Origin: Diadema setosum
Lineage: Eukaryota > Echinodermata > Echinoidea > Diadematoida > Diadematidae
Assembly: GCA_033980235.1 (NCBI GenBank)
Contig: CM067072.1
Span: 29,796,059 to 29,860,058, forward strand
Length of the DNA: 64,000 bases
Direction: 5' to 3'
Part shown: positions 37,796 to 49,870 of the stretch, one piece after another
Position numbering within the stretch: the first letter of the stretch is position 1
Layout of the letters: each line of letters starts with the position of its first letter
Position numbers and translations under genes: made by a program
Notes under the pieces: model-generated
Told to the model about the DNA's origin: nothing
Database searches by the model: none
Seen by the model: only the letters and a program-made list of their open reading frames with translations

Positions 37796-39856
37796 TGATC
37801 CGATATAGTTTCATAATGGTTCACATCATCGTTCTCATGGTCTCTATTTTGTATGCTCCTGACAATAAGCGGAGGTGTAATATTCTCTGTGGGGTATTTT
37901 TTTCGTATCTAATAGTCAGTTGATTAATATTATTGATTGGAATGAAAATTTTATTAATATTTTGGTACTTGTTTACAGTTCAGGTGACAATCCTGATTGG
38001 TAAAATTATACGTGTGGAAGTAATATGAAATATTAGAATTATGGTCAAATGAGAGAAAGACAATGTACATTGATGAGTTTCGTCTACAAATCATAAGTCG
38101 TCAAAACATGCTATAACTGCTCTGCATCACCTTCTTAAACAACCAATTATCATTTTCAGCACTGGAAGAATGAAAACAACAAAATATCGGAATCGAGTAA
38201 AAGAAAATAGCTGCAAGGAATATGAAAATACTACTTAGAGATCAACGTTTAAGGTGATGTCTGAAGGCAGGACGTGAGAAGGTGATGACAAAATGTTTCA
38301 GTTAGTCAAGAAAGAAAAAAAAAAGTTTGTGAGACGTGGGAAAGGGCAGAGTGGCCGCTTAATAACCCTTCTTGACCCTCATTCCAGGAGCGAATACTCC
38401 GTAAATTTTTGGGCTCCCGCTCGGAGTTTGAGTCTATAGACATTAAAATATCACATTTTTAGCTAAATGTTTTGTCACTTAGATCGTTTGACAAACCTCA
38501 TTGTCGAGCCCCTGTTTCGTTGTTCAAACTACGTGGCTTTCTTAGTTAGTTCTTTTGTCCTTCTCCCCTCCTCCTTCTTCTTCTCCCTTTTTGTCCTTCG
38601 GGTTTTTTTTTTTTTCTTTTTCTTCTCATTCTGTGTATGTACAGTGCGGCTTGCCAAGGCGGTTTTCCCTTGATAGTTATTCGGTGCACCTGCAGAAGCT
38701 TGTTACGAAATGGCATCCCGAATTCTAAGGTAGGAATGAAGAGAGAGGGGGGGGGAAAGTAAATCTATTACAGAAAAAGGAACTCATTATCATTACAGGA
38801 CGTCAAACATAACCATTTCCCAAATTGTGTGCTCAATTACTTAATGCTTTTATATCGCGAATGTGTATCGCCGAGGAAAGCGCATGCGGAGGGGGGAAAA
38901 TATAATCCTAAACGCAATCACAAATATTCCCGCTTTCAGCTTTCAGCGCCCAATAACAACTTCGAGAGATCTTGGGCTTATTGCAAAGTTCACCTTACCT
39001 TTTTTTATTTTCCTCTCAAATCGCTGGATGCAGACAAATCCTTAAATGGAGACTTCCGGATGTCTCCAGAAATCTCGATTAATTGATATATTTCTCGGCG
39101 TCTTGTATCGTCCGTCGGGCAATCGATTTTCGTTTCTTTGGTATCGCACACATCGATATTGGAATGCGGGTTCTTTTTCGGACCCCTATTGTTTAACCTT
39201 TAATGCGCATTCGGATTGAGTTGATCTCATAAATTTGTAAAGCTGCAGATGAGACGCTTTTGACAAGATTTACAAATACGAGCATTGTTCCAATTGGCAC
39301 TAATGTGAGACAATAATATGACAATCTATCCGTTATGTACACATTTGCTTAATGCCCATTAACAATCAGTGGGATTATAGTTGTTTGAATGGGCAATTAA
39401 CGAGGATTATGCGAGCGAATCTGGCGATAGGGAGCACCCCGATTCCAATCAAATTAGCAGCGATAGTCTTGCTTCTGCGCTTTGGATCATCTACAATGAG
39501 CCAACGTCACTCTACACACACTATCACAGAATCACGTTAGACAAATTATAAGTTCATCATACCTGTATTGGTCTCCCGATAAGAATATGTTTTTGCTTAG
39601 TTTCGTTTTCTTTAACTGTCATCGCTTGTCATTAACTTATCTTAAGATTGGAGCTGAAGACAGTCTGCGTCAATATCTTTGGGAAGTAAGACATACACCC
39701 CATGGTTACTGATAGTGGCACGAATTATCAATAGTTCCATTATATTATAGTCCTTTGTTTGTCTAAACATCATGAATTGTAATTGATTTCCTTGCAAATC
39801 GTCTTGCTGACAGTACATTAAATATTACAAAAGGAAATCCAGAACATTTTATTCAC
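37796..39856. other. Intergenic; candidate conserved non-coding stretch at 39.1-39.5 kb
   Basis: The 39100-39540 stretch lacks simple repeats and holds many homeodomain-type TAAT/ATTA, Sox-type ACAAT and CAATCA words in a base composition unlike the flanking low-complexity DNA. No gene was recognised. Confidence 0.35.
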
Positions 39857-40092
39857 TGTGCCATGACATATTTTATCAGTTGTCTCCCTCCGTGCAAATG
39901 TATTTGGAAGATTGCAACTGCTGATCTACATTCTAACAAACATGTCCAGTGGGATTCGAACCTGTCATCTACTGCTTTCCGAGTAGCGACACTACCACCA
40001 GGCTATACCTGGTTGCTGGCAGTGACACGATGAACTTGGAGCAAATCCCATGCTCTGAAAGAGAGACAACTGATTAAAACTGTCATGACACA
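39857..40092. mobile_element. TIR element with a tRNA-like core
   Basis: The ends TGTGCCATGACATATTTTAT and the inverse of TTAAAACTGTCATGACACA pair over about 31 bp with roughly five mismatches. They include the block CAGTTGTCTC and its inverse. Between them, on the minus strand at about 40018-39950, is a tRNA-like sequence with an A-box-like TAGCCTGGTGG, an anticodon-stem-like CTACT...AGTAG and a perfect B box GGTTCGAATCC. No clean target duplication was seen. Confidence 0.6.
39950..40018 (-). ncRNA. tRNA-like sequence (SINE-type, not an intact tRNA)
   Basis: A and B box words are spaced as in tRNA genes. However, the T-stem pairing is poor, the anticodon loop counts eight bases and the acceptor stem does not close. 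It is therefore a tRNA-derived RNA polymerase III promoter relic rather than a functional tRNA. Confidence 0.45.
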
Positions 40093-42130
40093 TCTTCATC
40101 CCTCTTCTTTAATGATCTCTTGCCTTCATCTCAGATTTATTCTCTTAGACATCATCCTATAGGTAATTTTCTTCGCTGATTGTGATTGGCGCACTACTTC
40201 TGACATGTCTGACGATTTTGAATGAGAAACGAGAAAATGGGGTCGAGGGAACTGCACTGGAAATGCCTTTAGAAACTGTCAAAACTTGGCGAACCATCAC
40301 GAAAATCCTCGTGACGTCATCTCGGGGAGGAGCTCCAAAACAATAATCTCATACAGAGCTATCAGTTTGAACCATAGTATCTTTATCTCGTATGGCGTAG
40401 AATAAGCTCGAGCTGAGTCACAGATAGAAACAGCAGTTCATGAGCAGAGAGACATCAATGATTACAAAAATAACAGTCACTGCAGGTGAGTATTTTGTGT
40501 TGTTTTGTTTTTTTTTAATCCCAAATCCGAGATCCGCAGTATAATCATTTTTCATTATCAATCGAGAGCATCGCAGAGCAGGTATCTTTTATACCTTAGC
40601 CTTTACTGTAACTATACGTGGAGCCGCCGCGGCGATTCGACGAGCAATGGGCCGCTCCACTCGGCAGGAATGAGTTCGACGCTGGTTGTGCAAGCCCTTC
40701 GCAAACGTTCGCCTCGAAGAAAGTAATGCAACTTACTTCTTCCTTGTTAGTTTCGCTACAGCCAGCTATACAGCAAAACTTGCCGGCATTTACACAGATG
40801 ATTAAAAAGACAGCTTACATCTCAAATTCAGAGGTCAGAATACGACCAATTTATGAATAACGGCGTTCATAACAATCTGCTAAGCTGATCGAAGAACGAA
40901 CAAACGAAGCTCGCACAACGAGCGTGTATCAGTCAAATGGAAATGATACACCGCGAAATTTAAACCAGTCGTGGTTTTTTTTTTTTCGGCATTCATCACA
41001 ACACTGGCCAGACTCACCAGCCAAACTCATAACGACTGTGATATGAGTCTAACCAACTGCTTGCGCCCCCCCCCCCAAAAAAAAAGTGGCCCTCGAAAAC
41101 ATCTAAAAATCCCCATTTAATCCAGCCTTTATAAAAATAAAAGTTTTTGATGTTGATATGAAAACTTATAACTAATAATCCAATGCTGTAATTTTTACAT
41201 CTGTGAATGTGAACTATCGTCTTATATTTAGACTTTGAATATAATACTGCATAGATCAAAATTGGCAAGTTCTTCGGCAGTGGCAACACGTTACGTCTTA
41301 AGTCAAGCCCACAATTAACCTTTTTTTTTCGGGGTTGGGTTTAAATAGCATGCGTAGAAACATTGTGGAGAACTAGATGATATTTTTTTCATTTCTTTTC
41401 ATTTCAGAGATTTCCTAAAAAAAACCATAAAGGTGAAATGTATAGATTTAAAGTTATTTGAGCACTTTAAGAGGCTAAATTAGTTTGATTGCAGAGACCC
41501 TTTAATTTCGAGCTTCTTTCTCTCCTCTCCCTCCCCGAATACGTGTGGGTCCCGGATGTATATGATCATGTATATTTTGAGGTGTATGCCTGACTTCCGT
41601 AACTATCACACACCCCTTTCCCTTACAAGCGCTAGACCATGTGACACTTCTACCCACCCTTGTAATTTAGTAGACAGCCTAGCTGCTGCTGGGTATACCT
41701 ACCACAACCAACTTCACCCTCGGAGCTATCGAGGTACGCATCGCATCTTTCACTACTGACAAATAACTTCCGCCAGTAGCATAGCCCCTTGCTACGGACG
41801 ACTGGAAAGGGTGTGCAAAATGATGTTAGGTGGGAACCTCTTGCTACTAACAATCCCACCCCACCCCGTCTAATCGGTACCTTCCTTCCTTCCGCTGCAC
41901 ATTAAGCATAAAAACCACCCTCTCCACCCCAACCCCATCCCGACCCCAACTGCCCCCTACCCCTACCATTCTGCCGTCGACATGTTGTGACCTCAGTCTC
42001 GAAAGTGTCACGTGACGACGCCTTGTGCCGGTGGGGCTTTTTGAGGAGCAAACAACTCTAACGTGTTAAAGTTCAAGGGCGAGGGGCGAGGGAGAAATGA
42101 GGAGGAAGTAAGAAACAGTCATCAAGGGAG
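40093..42130. other. Intergenic; promoter-like segment at 40.3-40.5 kb
   Basis: A full CRE TGACGTCA (40312-40319), AP-1 TGAGTCA (40414-40420) and a near-consensus splice donor CAG|GTGAGT (GT at 40486) lie within 180 bp. A C9A9 run is near 41066-41083. No coding gene was recognised. Confidence 0.35.
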
Positions 42131-42140
42131 GGGGTGCAGG

Positions 42141-42152
42141 TATGTGTGTGTG

Positions 42153-42191
<39 letters not shown>

Positions 42192-42211
42192 GTGTGTGTG
42201 TGTGTGTGTGC
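42141..42211. repeat. (GT)n microsatellite
   Basis: GT run with a few GCGT interruptions. Confidence 0.95.
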
Positions 42212-43520
42212 TCCAAAAAAGTGACTGTGTCACGTGAATCACTAAAATTCATATGGTTCTAAAATACAACTTCCCATGCAATGTCCATTATCGATGCTAG
42301 ATTAAGCTCTCACCTTTATCATGTTTATGTTGTTACCTTTGTTGAAATCATCTTGTCAACATGGAGGGGGGGGGGTAGGGGGGAGACAGAAATACAAATG
42401 GAGAAGAAAAATGGCAGATCATTTCAGACAATGCGGAATACTTCTATTTTAGTGTCTACGCAACGCAAGTCGATGGACCAGGAGGGAAAAAACTTAGAGG
42501 AGATGAACTTGGACTGTCCCGTGTGTAGCTGCCCTGGTTTGACATGTGATGCATCTAACCGACGAGGGCTTTTTTTTTTAACTCAAAATCCACGTATGCA
42601 CTGGTCAACTGCTCTTAACCACTTCATGCTTCATCTGCATGTGTGATAGAGTTTTCATCCTTCACGTGTCAAAATGAAGAGCGCTGGGTAGATTATTCGT
42701 CTCAGTTTTGACACGGATGACAAACGTGGAACACACCACTGAATGCACCTTAACAAAGGATGAAACCTCCCCAAGCTCTCTCCGTACGACTCCGATAACC
42801 CTCCCGGTCTTGGATGACAGATCGCGGTGTGACAGCGCTCGGAAGGGGTGCAGATTTTCGTGCCCTCCTCGCCCCCTCGTCAGTCACCAACTCGGCAGTC
42901 CTCGATCGTGTCCCTTTCTCATTGTATTCTTTTGCGCCTCCTGATTTTCCTTTCCCACTTTCTCATTCTCTCACCCTCCCGTACTCCCCCTTTCTCCATC
43001 CATCCCCCTCCCCTCTATCTCTGCCCTCCTTCTCACTCTCTCCTAAATTCTCTTTCTCCTCTTTGCTCCTTCTCTCTCTCTCCATCTATATATTGATCTA
43101 TCTGTCTTTTCATATTTTGGTAATCTATTTGTGTATCTATAACTCGCGGGCTAACTATTTAGCTTAGTTGTCTATTCCGCTGTCTGTGAATACATCATTT
43201 ACACTTGTAATATATCAATGTAATACACTTGTAATATATGAATGATTTATATAGTGAAATGTAAAGAGATGAAAATAATAGAATGAGATGAAGTTGTATT
43301 ATTATAATAGAAAGGTATGTTTTGAAATCAAACACATGTATATTTTGATCTGTTTGTGTATAAATGTATTTTTGGTCAATTTGTTTGTATGTAATTGTAC
43401 TTGTTGACTGTGTTTTTTTTTTACCATGTAAGATGTATTTACATGTTTTTCTGTATTGTCCTTTTTCTTTGCCTCGTGCCTCCTGTTCAATCCAGGAGAC
43501 AACCTAGGCCTTTGATGTTA
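42212..43520. other. Intergenic; polypyrimidine tract at 42935-43090
   Basis: The tract is C/T-rich and keeps artificial Ser/Pro/Leu frames open. The rest is AT-rich. No gene was recognised. Confidence 0.5.
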
Positions 43521-44116
43521 CAATAGCCGGGTTCACACGTACAAATTAGCGGGATGACGATCGCGATGCTCATCCCGAGTTTTTTTGCGAGCGTCCACAC
43601 GTACCAAATTAGCGGGATAGCGATCGCGATCGGTATCCCGCTAATTTGGCGAGCGTCCACACGTACCGAATTATCCCTCTAATTGCCGATAGAGATAACA
43701 GCAAAGCCTGCAAACTGGGTCACACAGTGCCCTTCTCTATCACTGCCTGCGCACACTTACCTTTGTCCATTGTCTTTTACGCGTCAGTGGTGTGGTTCGC
43801 GCGCTGTTGTTATTGTTCTCCAAAGAGGTGAAGGACCTCCTCGCAGAGGCCTCGCTGTTGTGATGTGCGCATTGCATGATGGGATGTAAAAACTCGAGAT
43901 TCTAATCCCGACCGTTCACACGTACCAGCGCGGGGCCAATTATCCCGCTAATTGGCGAACCAGCGCAAGATTTCTTGGGATTAGCATCGCGATGCTTATC
44001 CCGCTAATTTTCGGGTTTTTTCTGTCCACACGTGCAAAAAACTCGGGATGACGATCGCGATGCAAATCTCGAGATTTGTATCCCGCTAATTGATGTACGT
44101 GTGAACCCGGCTATTG
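43521..44116. mobile_element. Non-autonomous DNA transposon with nested subterminal hairpins
   Basis: Terminal inverted repeats of 22 bp start CAATAGCCGGGTTCACACGT. The words GTYCACACGTAC recur about six times, and ATTAGCGGGAT or its inverse ATCCCGCTAAT recur at least six times. They often bracket GATCGCGATC/GATCGCGATGC palindromes, so both ends can fold into multiple hairpins. No transposase frame is present. Flanks (TTA left, TTT right) give no perfect target duplication. Confidence 0.85.
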
Positions 44117-44196
44117 TTTATTGTTTACGTTTATGTTTATTGTTTACGTTTTGCATTGTTTATTGTTTGTACATTGTTTATTGTTTATTGTTTATT
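44111..44196. repeat. (ATTGTTT)n imperfect array
   Basis: About nine imperfect ATTGTTT/ACGTTT units begin at the right end of the transposon at 43521-44116. Confidence 0.8.
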
Positions 44197-44375
44197 GATA
44201 CCATAAAGAATGTTGAACAACAAAAATCTACTTACCTCCTCATTTTCCATCAATACTTAGTTCGGGGACCTGCATCTAACTCCATTTTAATCTCTATATC
44301 TTTCTCTTTCCCTTTTTAAAAGGGCCCTATCCCTCTCACAAAAGCAAACACATAAATTGTTATCACTATTACATA

Positions 44376-44378
<3 letters not shown>

Positions 44379-44434
<56 letters not shown>
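44379..44434. repeat. (AT)n microsatellite
   Basis: Perfect AT run of about 27 units. Confidence 0.95.
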
Positions 44435-44438
<4 letters not shown>

Positions 44439-47400
44439 TATATTCATTACTGTTATTTACAATTGTTGGTCTGATGTATTACACAATGATGCCTCATTCT
44501 TTGGGGGGGGGGGGTTAAGGATTCATTGCACTAGTTCACTTCAGTCATCACCGTTTAACCAATGAAATAAAGAAAAAAGATAATCTTGTTCTCTAAACCA
44601 ATAACAGACAAACGTCATCACAGAGACTAATCATGGTCCTTGTTGGCTCGAACCGTCTCTGTTTGTGTGTTTTCTCGGTTTTACTCCGATTTGTGATGGT
44701 AACATAAATGTCACACTTTTTCCACCAAGGGGAGGCGTATCGAAGATAAAAGAGACATGTAAACAGACAACGACAACAGAGAGACAATTGTTTGAATTCC
44801 ATGGTGGCGCATTTCTCTGCCATGACTTGTCATTGCAACATGCTTTCAGTCCAAACAATTTAACTTCGGATGAAATAACATTTTTTTTTTTTCTCATGAC
44901 ACATCGCCGTGGTTTATTCCTCTCAACCATCACTTATGATGAAATCTGGGTCGATGATCAAGCAAAAAGTGCAAAACTTCAGACGGAAAGAGGAGAAAAG
45001 GGTGTCGCTCTCCGATGCGATTTGTCAAATATACCCCAATTATCAGGCGAAAATAACAAACCCTTCGGCCAGGGGTAAAGCACTGCAAATAAATGTGTGA
45101 TATCTCAGCGAAGAAACTCTACTCTGGTCCGCAAAAACATTGCAATCCTTCTCCCTCTTCCGATTTGAAGCTAGGAACTTGAGAAAAAAAAAAGAAACAA
45201 AGTCGTAAGCAAACAGGGTTGGGTAGAAAAAAGGGTGGAGTAGAATGTATGTCAACCCTGTTCACATTAGGAATCTAGAACTGTATGTGAATAAGGTTAC
45301 AGTTTTATTAATTCGTCATCAGGTGTGGCATGTTTAATATAAGATAAACTTTCATTTTAGGAGATAGGACAAGTTTTTGAAAAAAAACAACAACAGTTAA
45401 ACATTTATTTCTCTGAAAGTTTGTTGAAGCGGAAGAACAAAACGTCCATTCCGCTTGATAATATTAAAGATAATCTTCTGTTGTTGACATAGGAAGTTTG
45501 GAAAAAGCATCGGTTTCCTACTTCTTTGTAATGAATTAAACCCATTTTCATATTTGCACATACCTTATCCTTCCTTCTACCTACCATTATCTACTTCTTT
45601 GGGGTTTTTTTATTCCCATGCAAGAAAGATCACGTTAAGAGCGAATGCTCAAAATTAATGCTGTTTAAACGCTAACCCCGTAAAGACGAACGAATCCATT
45701 ACGAAATTTATTTAATTTTGATAATTAGGGTAAATCTTACTTTGACGCAGGCTTAAGAAGATTTTTTTTTTCAGATTAGAAGGCAAAATTGAACTTTTTG
45801 TTGGGCTTTAATATTCGTCAATGTTTGAAGGATGTTTCTATTAGTATTTTTTCATCTATAAAACATATAAAAATATACGTCGAAGAGTAACGTAAAGTTG
45901 GAAGTTAAGATTCCATTTCTTTTGTGACGTCACGTTACCCTGCCTTCTTATCACTTGAAATCGATATAGTAATATTTGCTGAGTATGTAACTTTTATTCA
46001 CTCTGACACCAATGTAGTGGAGCATTGGCGTGCTTTGCACTTTTTCACACCTCCAGATACACACACCGGGAGTTAGACAAATCGAGCCTGAGTGTGTTGC
46101 CCCGTATGAACTTGTTTATATCTGCCAAGGGGGCGGCGCAGTGATATTTCCGAGGTGAAGTGGGGGAAAAGCTGTAGAACAAGAAGCAGAATGAGAAATT
46201 ATCCCATATGATTGATGTGTGGGTAATACAGCTCGTTTGCAAACAAGCCCCAACGAGGTGTTGTGACACCAAACAATAGCTCCCAACGTGAGTCGATGTC
46301 GGGAAGGGTTTTCTTTTTTTCCGTCAGCGAACCAGAGAGTGGACGGGAGAGGGTGGGGGGAGGGATAAGAGCGGATGTCGAAATCTGCGCGGGCAACATA
46401 TTGGTATACACTGTGTATAACGCCAAAGTCCTGTTTAGTGGTAGGTGCAAAGCGGAGCATTAGCGAGGATCTTCGTCGAAAGCTAGCCCTCTTCTTAACG
46501 CCACCGAGCTCTCGGGGTGAGCTGCACTTTCTTTTCATCTCCCGTTTCGCTTTTTTTCTTCTCTCCCTCTCCCTCTCTTGAAGTCTCCTTCATCTTTCTC
46601 TGGTCTCTTACCGGTTCATGCTTACCACCTCTATTAGCCTAGTTCCAGCCGGTAAGAACAGTATTTGATTTAAGCCTCACACCGAGACCAAACAAGACGC
46701 AATGAAAATATTCGCAGTTGCGCCGGATCTAACTAATACAGAGGCGAGATTTTCTCTATTATTCTTCGCTCCGGTCCTCCTTCATTGACACATGCAGACA
46801 GCCAAGCAGGTGAATTCTAAGACAATTAGGGGATAGTGTAGAATAATTGACGGGAGAGGGGTTCGCTAACATTATGAATAGCGGCGAGACTAACCCCGCG
46901 GGTCACATTGGTTGTGACAACCAATCATACACTCACGTTGGAGATCGCCAGTAATGTATCGGACATAATGAGGGTGGCAAAAGAAGACACGTGACAAGGA
47001 AGAGACAGGCAGACAGACAGACAGAAACAAACAACAACAACAAAGAGGTGGAGAGAAATAGATAGAGAGAGATGGGGAGCGTAGAGCAATAGAAAATGAA
47101 GTTTGTTGGGGTTTTTTTTCGCGCAGAGGTTTTTCGATGGCTGCAATTAAGAATCAAGTTCATTACGCTGGTCCAAACACCGCCTTTAGAAATGTTAATC
47201 CTACAATGATACACACTTTGACGAGAAAATGTATTATGAGCTTAACTATAGAAGCGCAACCCAATCAACCCTTTGTGTGCCACATTAATTTGCTGAACAT
47301 AAATTGTTTGAAATTCTGTGCACATTTGACACATTGACACAGAAGGGGTTAAAGATTTGTTTAACAACTTGAAATGGGGTTCTTTAGAAGCCGTCACATC

Positions 47401-49480
47401 GTTTTCAAGTCATACAAGAGAAGAGAGCAACACGATGTACTTACATTACTTACAACCAAACCTGACAAGACTGTTGGTCATTACTAAAATCTGAATCGAA
47501 TGAATACGAGTCATAATGAAGTACATAGGTCAGACATTCACATCCGTAGTCACTGGTATGAAGAAGCATGCAGTATAATCAACATCATTTCAGTCGAACG
47601 TACATTTGCAATGACACCCATTAACTGTTTAATATGCGCATCATGGCATGTAAGAGTATGAGGTATGTGCCCACGTGTGTTTTGTCAGTGGGGGAAATAG
47701 TAAGATCTGTTAATTCCACATGATGAATACTAGTATACAATGCTTTCATCATTCAGATATTAACAATAATAATTATTGTACCTTATGTCTATACATTTTA
47801 TAATACCACCTCTCGACCTCAGGTAATTGTAGACCTGAATGTTCTTTGGGTAATTAACATTAATAACGGACTTCTACTTATCAATGCTAAGTAAGTTGTC
47901 AATGGTCATGTCGCAAAAAGAAAAAAAGAAAAAAAGGTGTCTTCTTGGGTTTGAATAGATTTCCTAGGTGAGAAAGAATGATGGTATGGTGGTGGTATTG
48001 ATGGTTGTTGTTTGACGCGCCTGCTCACCCCAAATTGTGTCAAAACTCGAGGAAAACGGAAGTTATGTTCTCACCTGTTTGAATCCGTCTTTCTCACAAG
48101 CCAAGGGGTGACCTGTCGATCTTCCAATCAAGGGGGGGGGGGAGGGGTACAACGATCACCAGGAGCAATAACGTACAACTCCACTCCCCCTAGGCTACCC
48201 ATGTAAGGACCAATACCATCCCCTCTTTTTGGTATCCGGCTCCATCTCGCCACCCCAGATCCGAAACAGTCTCAACACACACATCTGACTTCTGTTTGGG
48301 TTCTTCTTTTGTTTTTGCACCTTGTGGAAATAGTTATCTCGCTTTCTTAACCGTTTTCATCTTAGATCTGACAACTTCCCATGATCATAATCTAGACAGG
48401 GCACTGCCGGTTTCGGTATGGAGTAGATTAACTACGCGTGGATGATGGGGTATGAAAAGGGCTGGAAATGAGAGAACAATTTTCATACAGCTGCGATACC
48501 AACTGATGATAGCATTGTGGAAGAGTTTAGTTATCCCATCCCACTTTGTGAGTCGCGAGTATTGATAAAAATTGTACAGTACTAAAAGTATGTATATTGG
48601 CGTTTAAGAGTGCAGATACCCTTGTGTTGGCGTTCTCGTGTGTGAAGCTTCATTCATGGTTTTTTTCGGTATCCATTTCGGAGATTGAATTATCCTTGCC
48701 AAAGTAGGCCGAACCATTATCAACTCTCAACCTCCACACATACCATGACTGTGTCGACCATCTCCCCATGATAACACTAACAGTAGCGTGTACCATTTAT
48801 AGTATCGATATAAAGTTGGTTGGAGCAACGCGTAAAAATATCATTTCTTAAGTACCTCTCCAGCAAAACCTACTTTGAACGTGTCGAAGAGTTTGTGGCA
48901 ACCTGTTGACGAGCGTTCCTACTTTTTCTAGTTAACTCACCTTGTGTATTCTCGCATTCCCCCTCCCCCTCCCACTCTCCCCTCTCTCTTTCCATCCCTC
49001 TGACATGCGTACACACGTACACACTCATGTATTTACATTGTGTGTATTGCCCTTCTATCCCATATCCTTTGTGTTCCTGATGATTAAAAGTGATGTTACC
49101 CAGCACTATATGTGCATGATCCGACAATGAATCTTATACATTTACAGTTCATGATTTTCGGGGATTTTGGAATATTGTGGTATCTTCGTTTTCATTTTGA
49201 ATCAAATTATGCGCCATGTGCTACAATATTGACTTTCTGAAAATATTTACCTGACAACAGACCAAAATACGTGGACATTCAAGCTGCAATTCCCAACTGC
49301 TTCAAGTAATGAATATCATCTGTAGAATCATTAAGGAACCTCGGAAATGACGTTAGTTTGTGTAAGCATTATACCTCTTAATTTTTGGGGTTTTTTTCGT
49401 GTCCTGATTCATCCTCATCATTATTACAGTGTATTAGCCTTGTACTTCTAAAATTATAATCATCACTTTGCCTTGATTCT
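44435..49480. other. Intergenic, no gene recognised
   Basis: G runs (44504, 48130), a full CRE-like TGACGTCA at about 45925 and short open frames with no family resemblance. Frames of about 140 codons at 46116-46538 and 44665-45078 lack recognisable domains. Confidence 0.45.
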
Positions 49481-49680
49481 GCCTCCATATCTCAACCATC
49501 TTCTTTCTTCTTCTTCCTCTTCATTTTCGTCTTCCTTTTTTCTCTTCCTCTCGTCTCCTTCTCTCCATACTCCAACCGATGCCTTTCCTTCTCTCCCACG
49601 CTCTCTCTCTCTCTCTATTTCTATCTTTCTCTTTCTCTCTGTCTTCCCCGCTCTCTCTCCTGTCCCACCCCCTCAACTCA
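49480..49680. repeat. Polypyrimidine tract
   Basis: C/T-rich on the plus strand, with TCT/CTC short repeats. It ends immediately before a CpG-rich segment. Confidence 0.85.
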
Positions 49681-49689
49681 CCACGTCGA

Positions 49690-49870
49690 CAGAAAGTTTT
49701 TCATGTCGCAAATCTCAAGAGTTGGCCGTACGTCGTCGCTCGCCGCCTGAGCGTGCCTGTGACGGGGTCCGAATAAATATACAGCCCGCTCCGGCGCGGC
49801 TCGCTCGCCCGCCCCGCTCGCTGCGATAGCTATTGTCACGCGTCCCTGACCTTAAACGCAGGTAGGCCGG
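49690..49870 (+). promoter_or_regulatory. Candidate promoter with CpG-rich initiator region and splice donor
   Basis: A TATA-like ATAAATATA (49773-49781) is followed within 20-60 bp by a CpG-rich stretch (GGCGCGGCTCGCTCGCCCGC) and then by ACGCAG|GTAGGC, a possible splice donor (GT at 49862). The order TATA, start region, donor would fit a short non-coding first exon on the plus strand. No downstream coding exon was recognised. Confidence 0.25.

Noticed and set aside
39950..40018. Intact tRNA gene
   Set aside because: B box is perfect but T-stem and acceptor stem do not pair and the anticodon loop has eight bases, so it is a tRNA-derived relic.
46116..46538. Minus-strand frame of 140 codons
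   Set aside because: Pro/Ser/Arg-rich with no recognisable motif; overlapping frames are similarly open.
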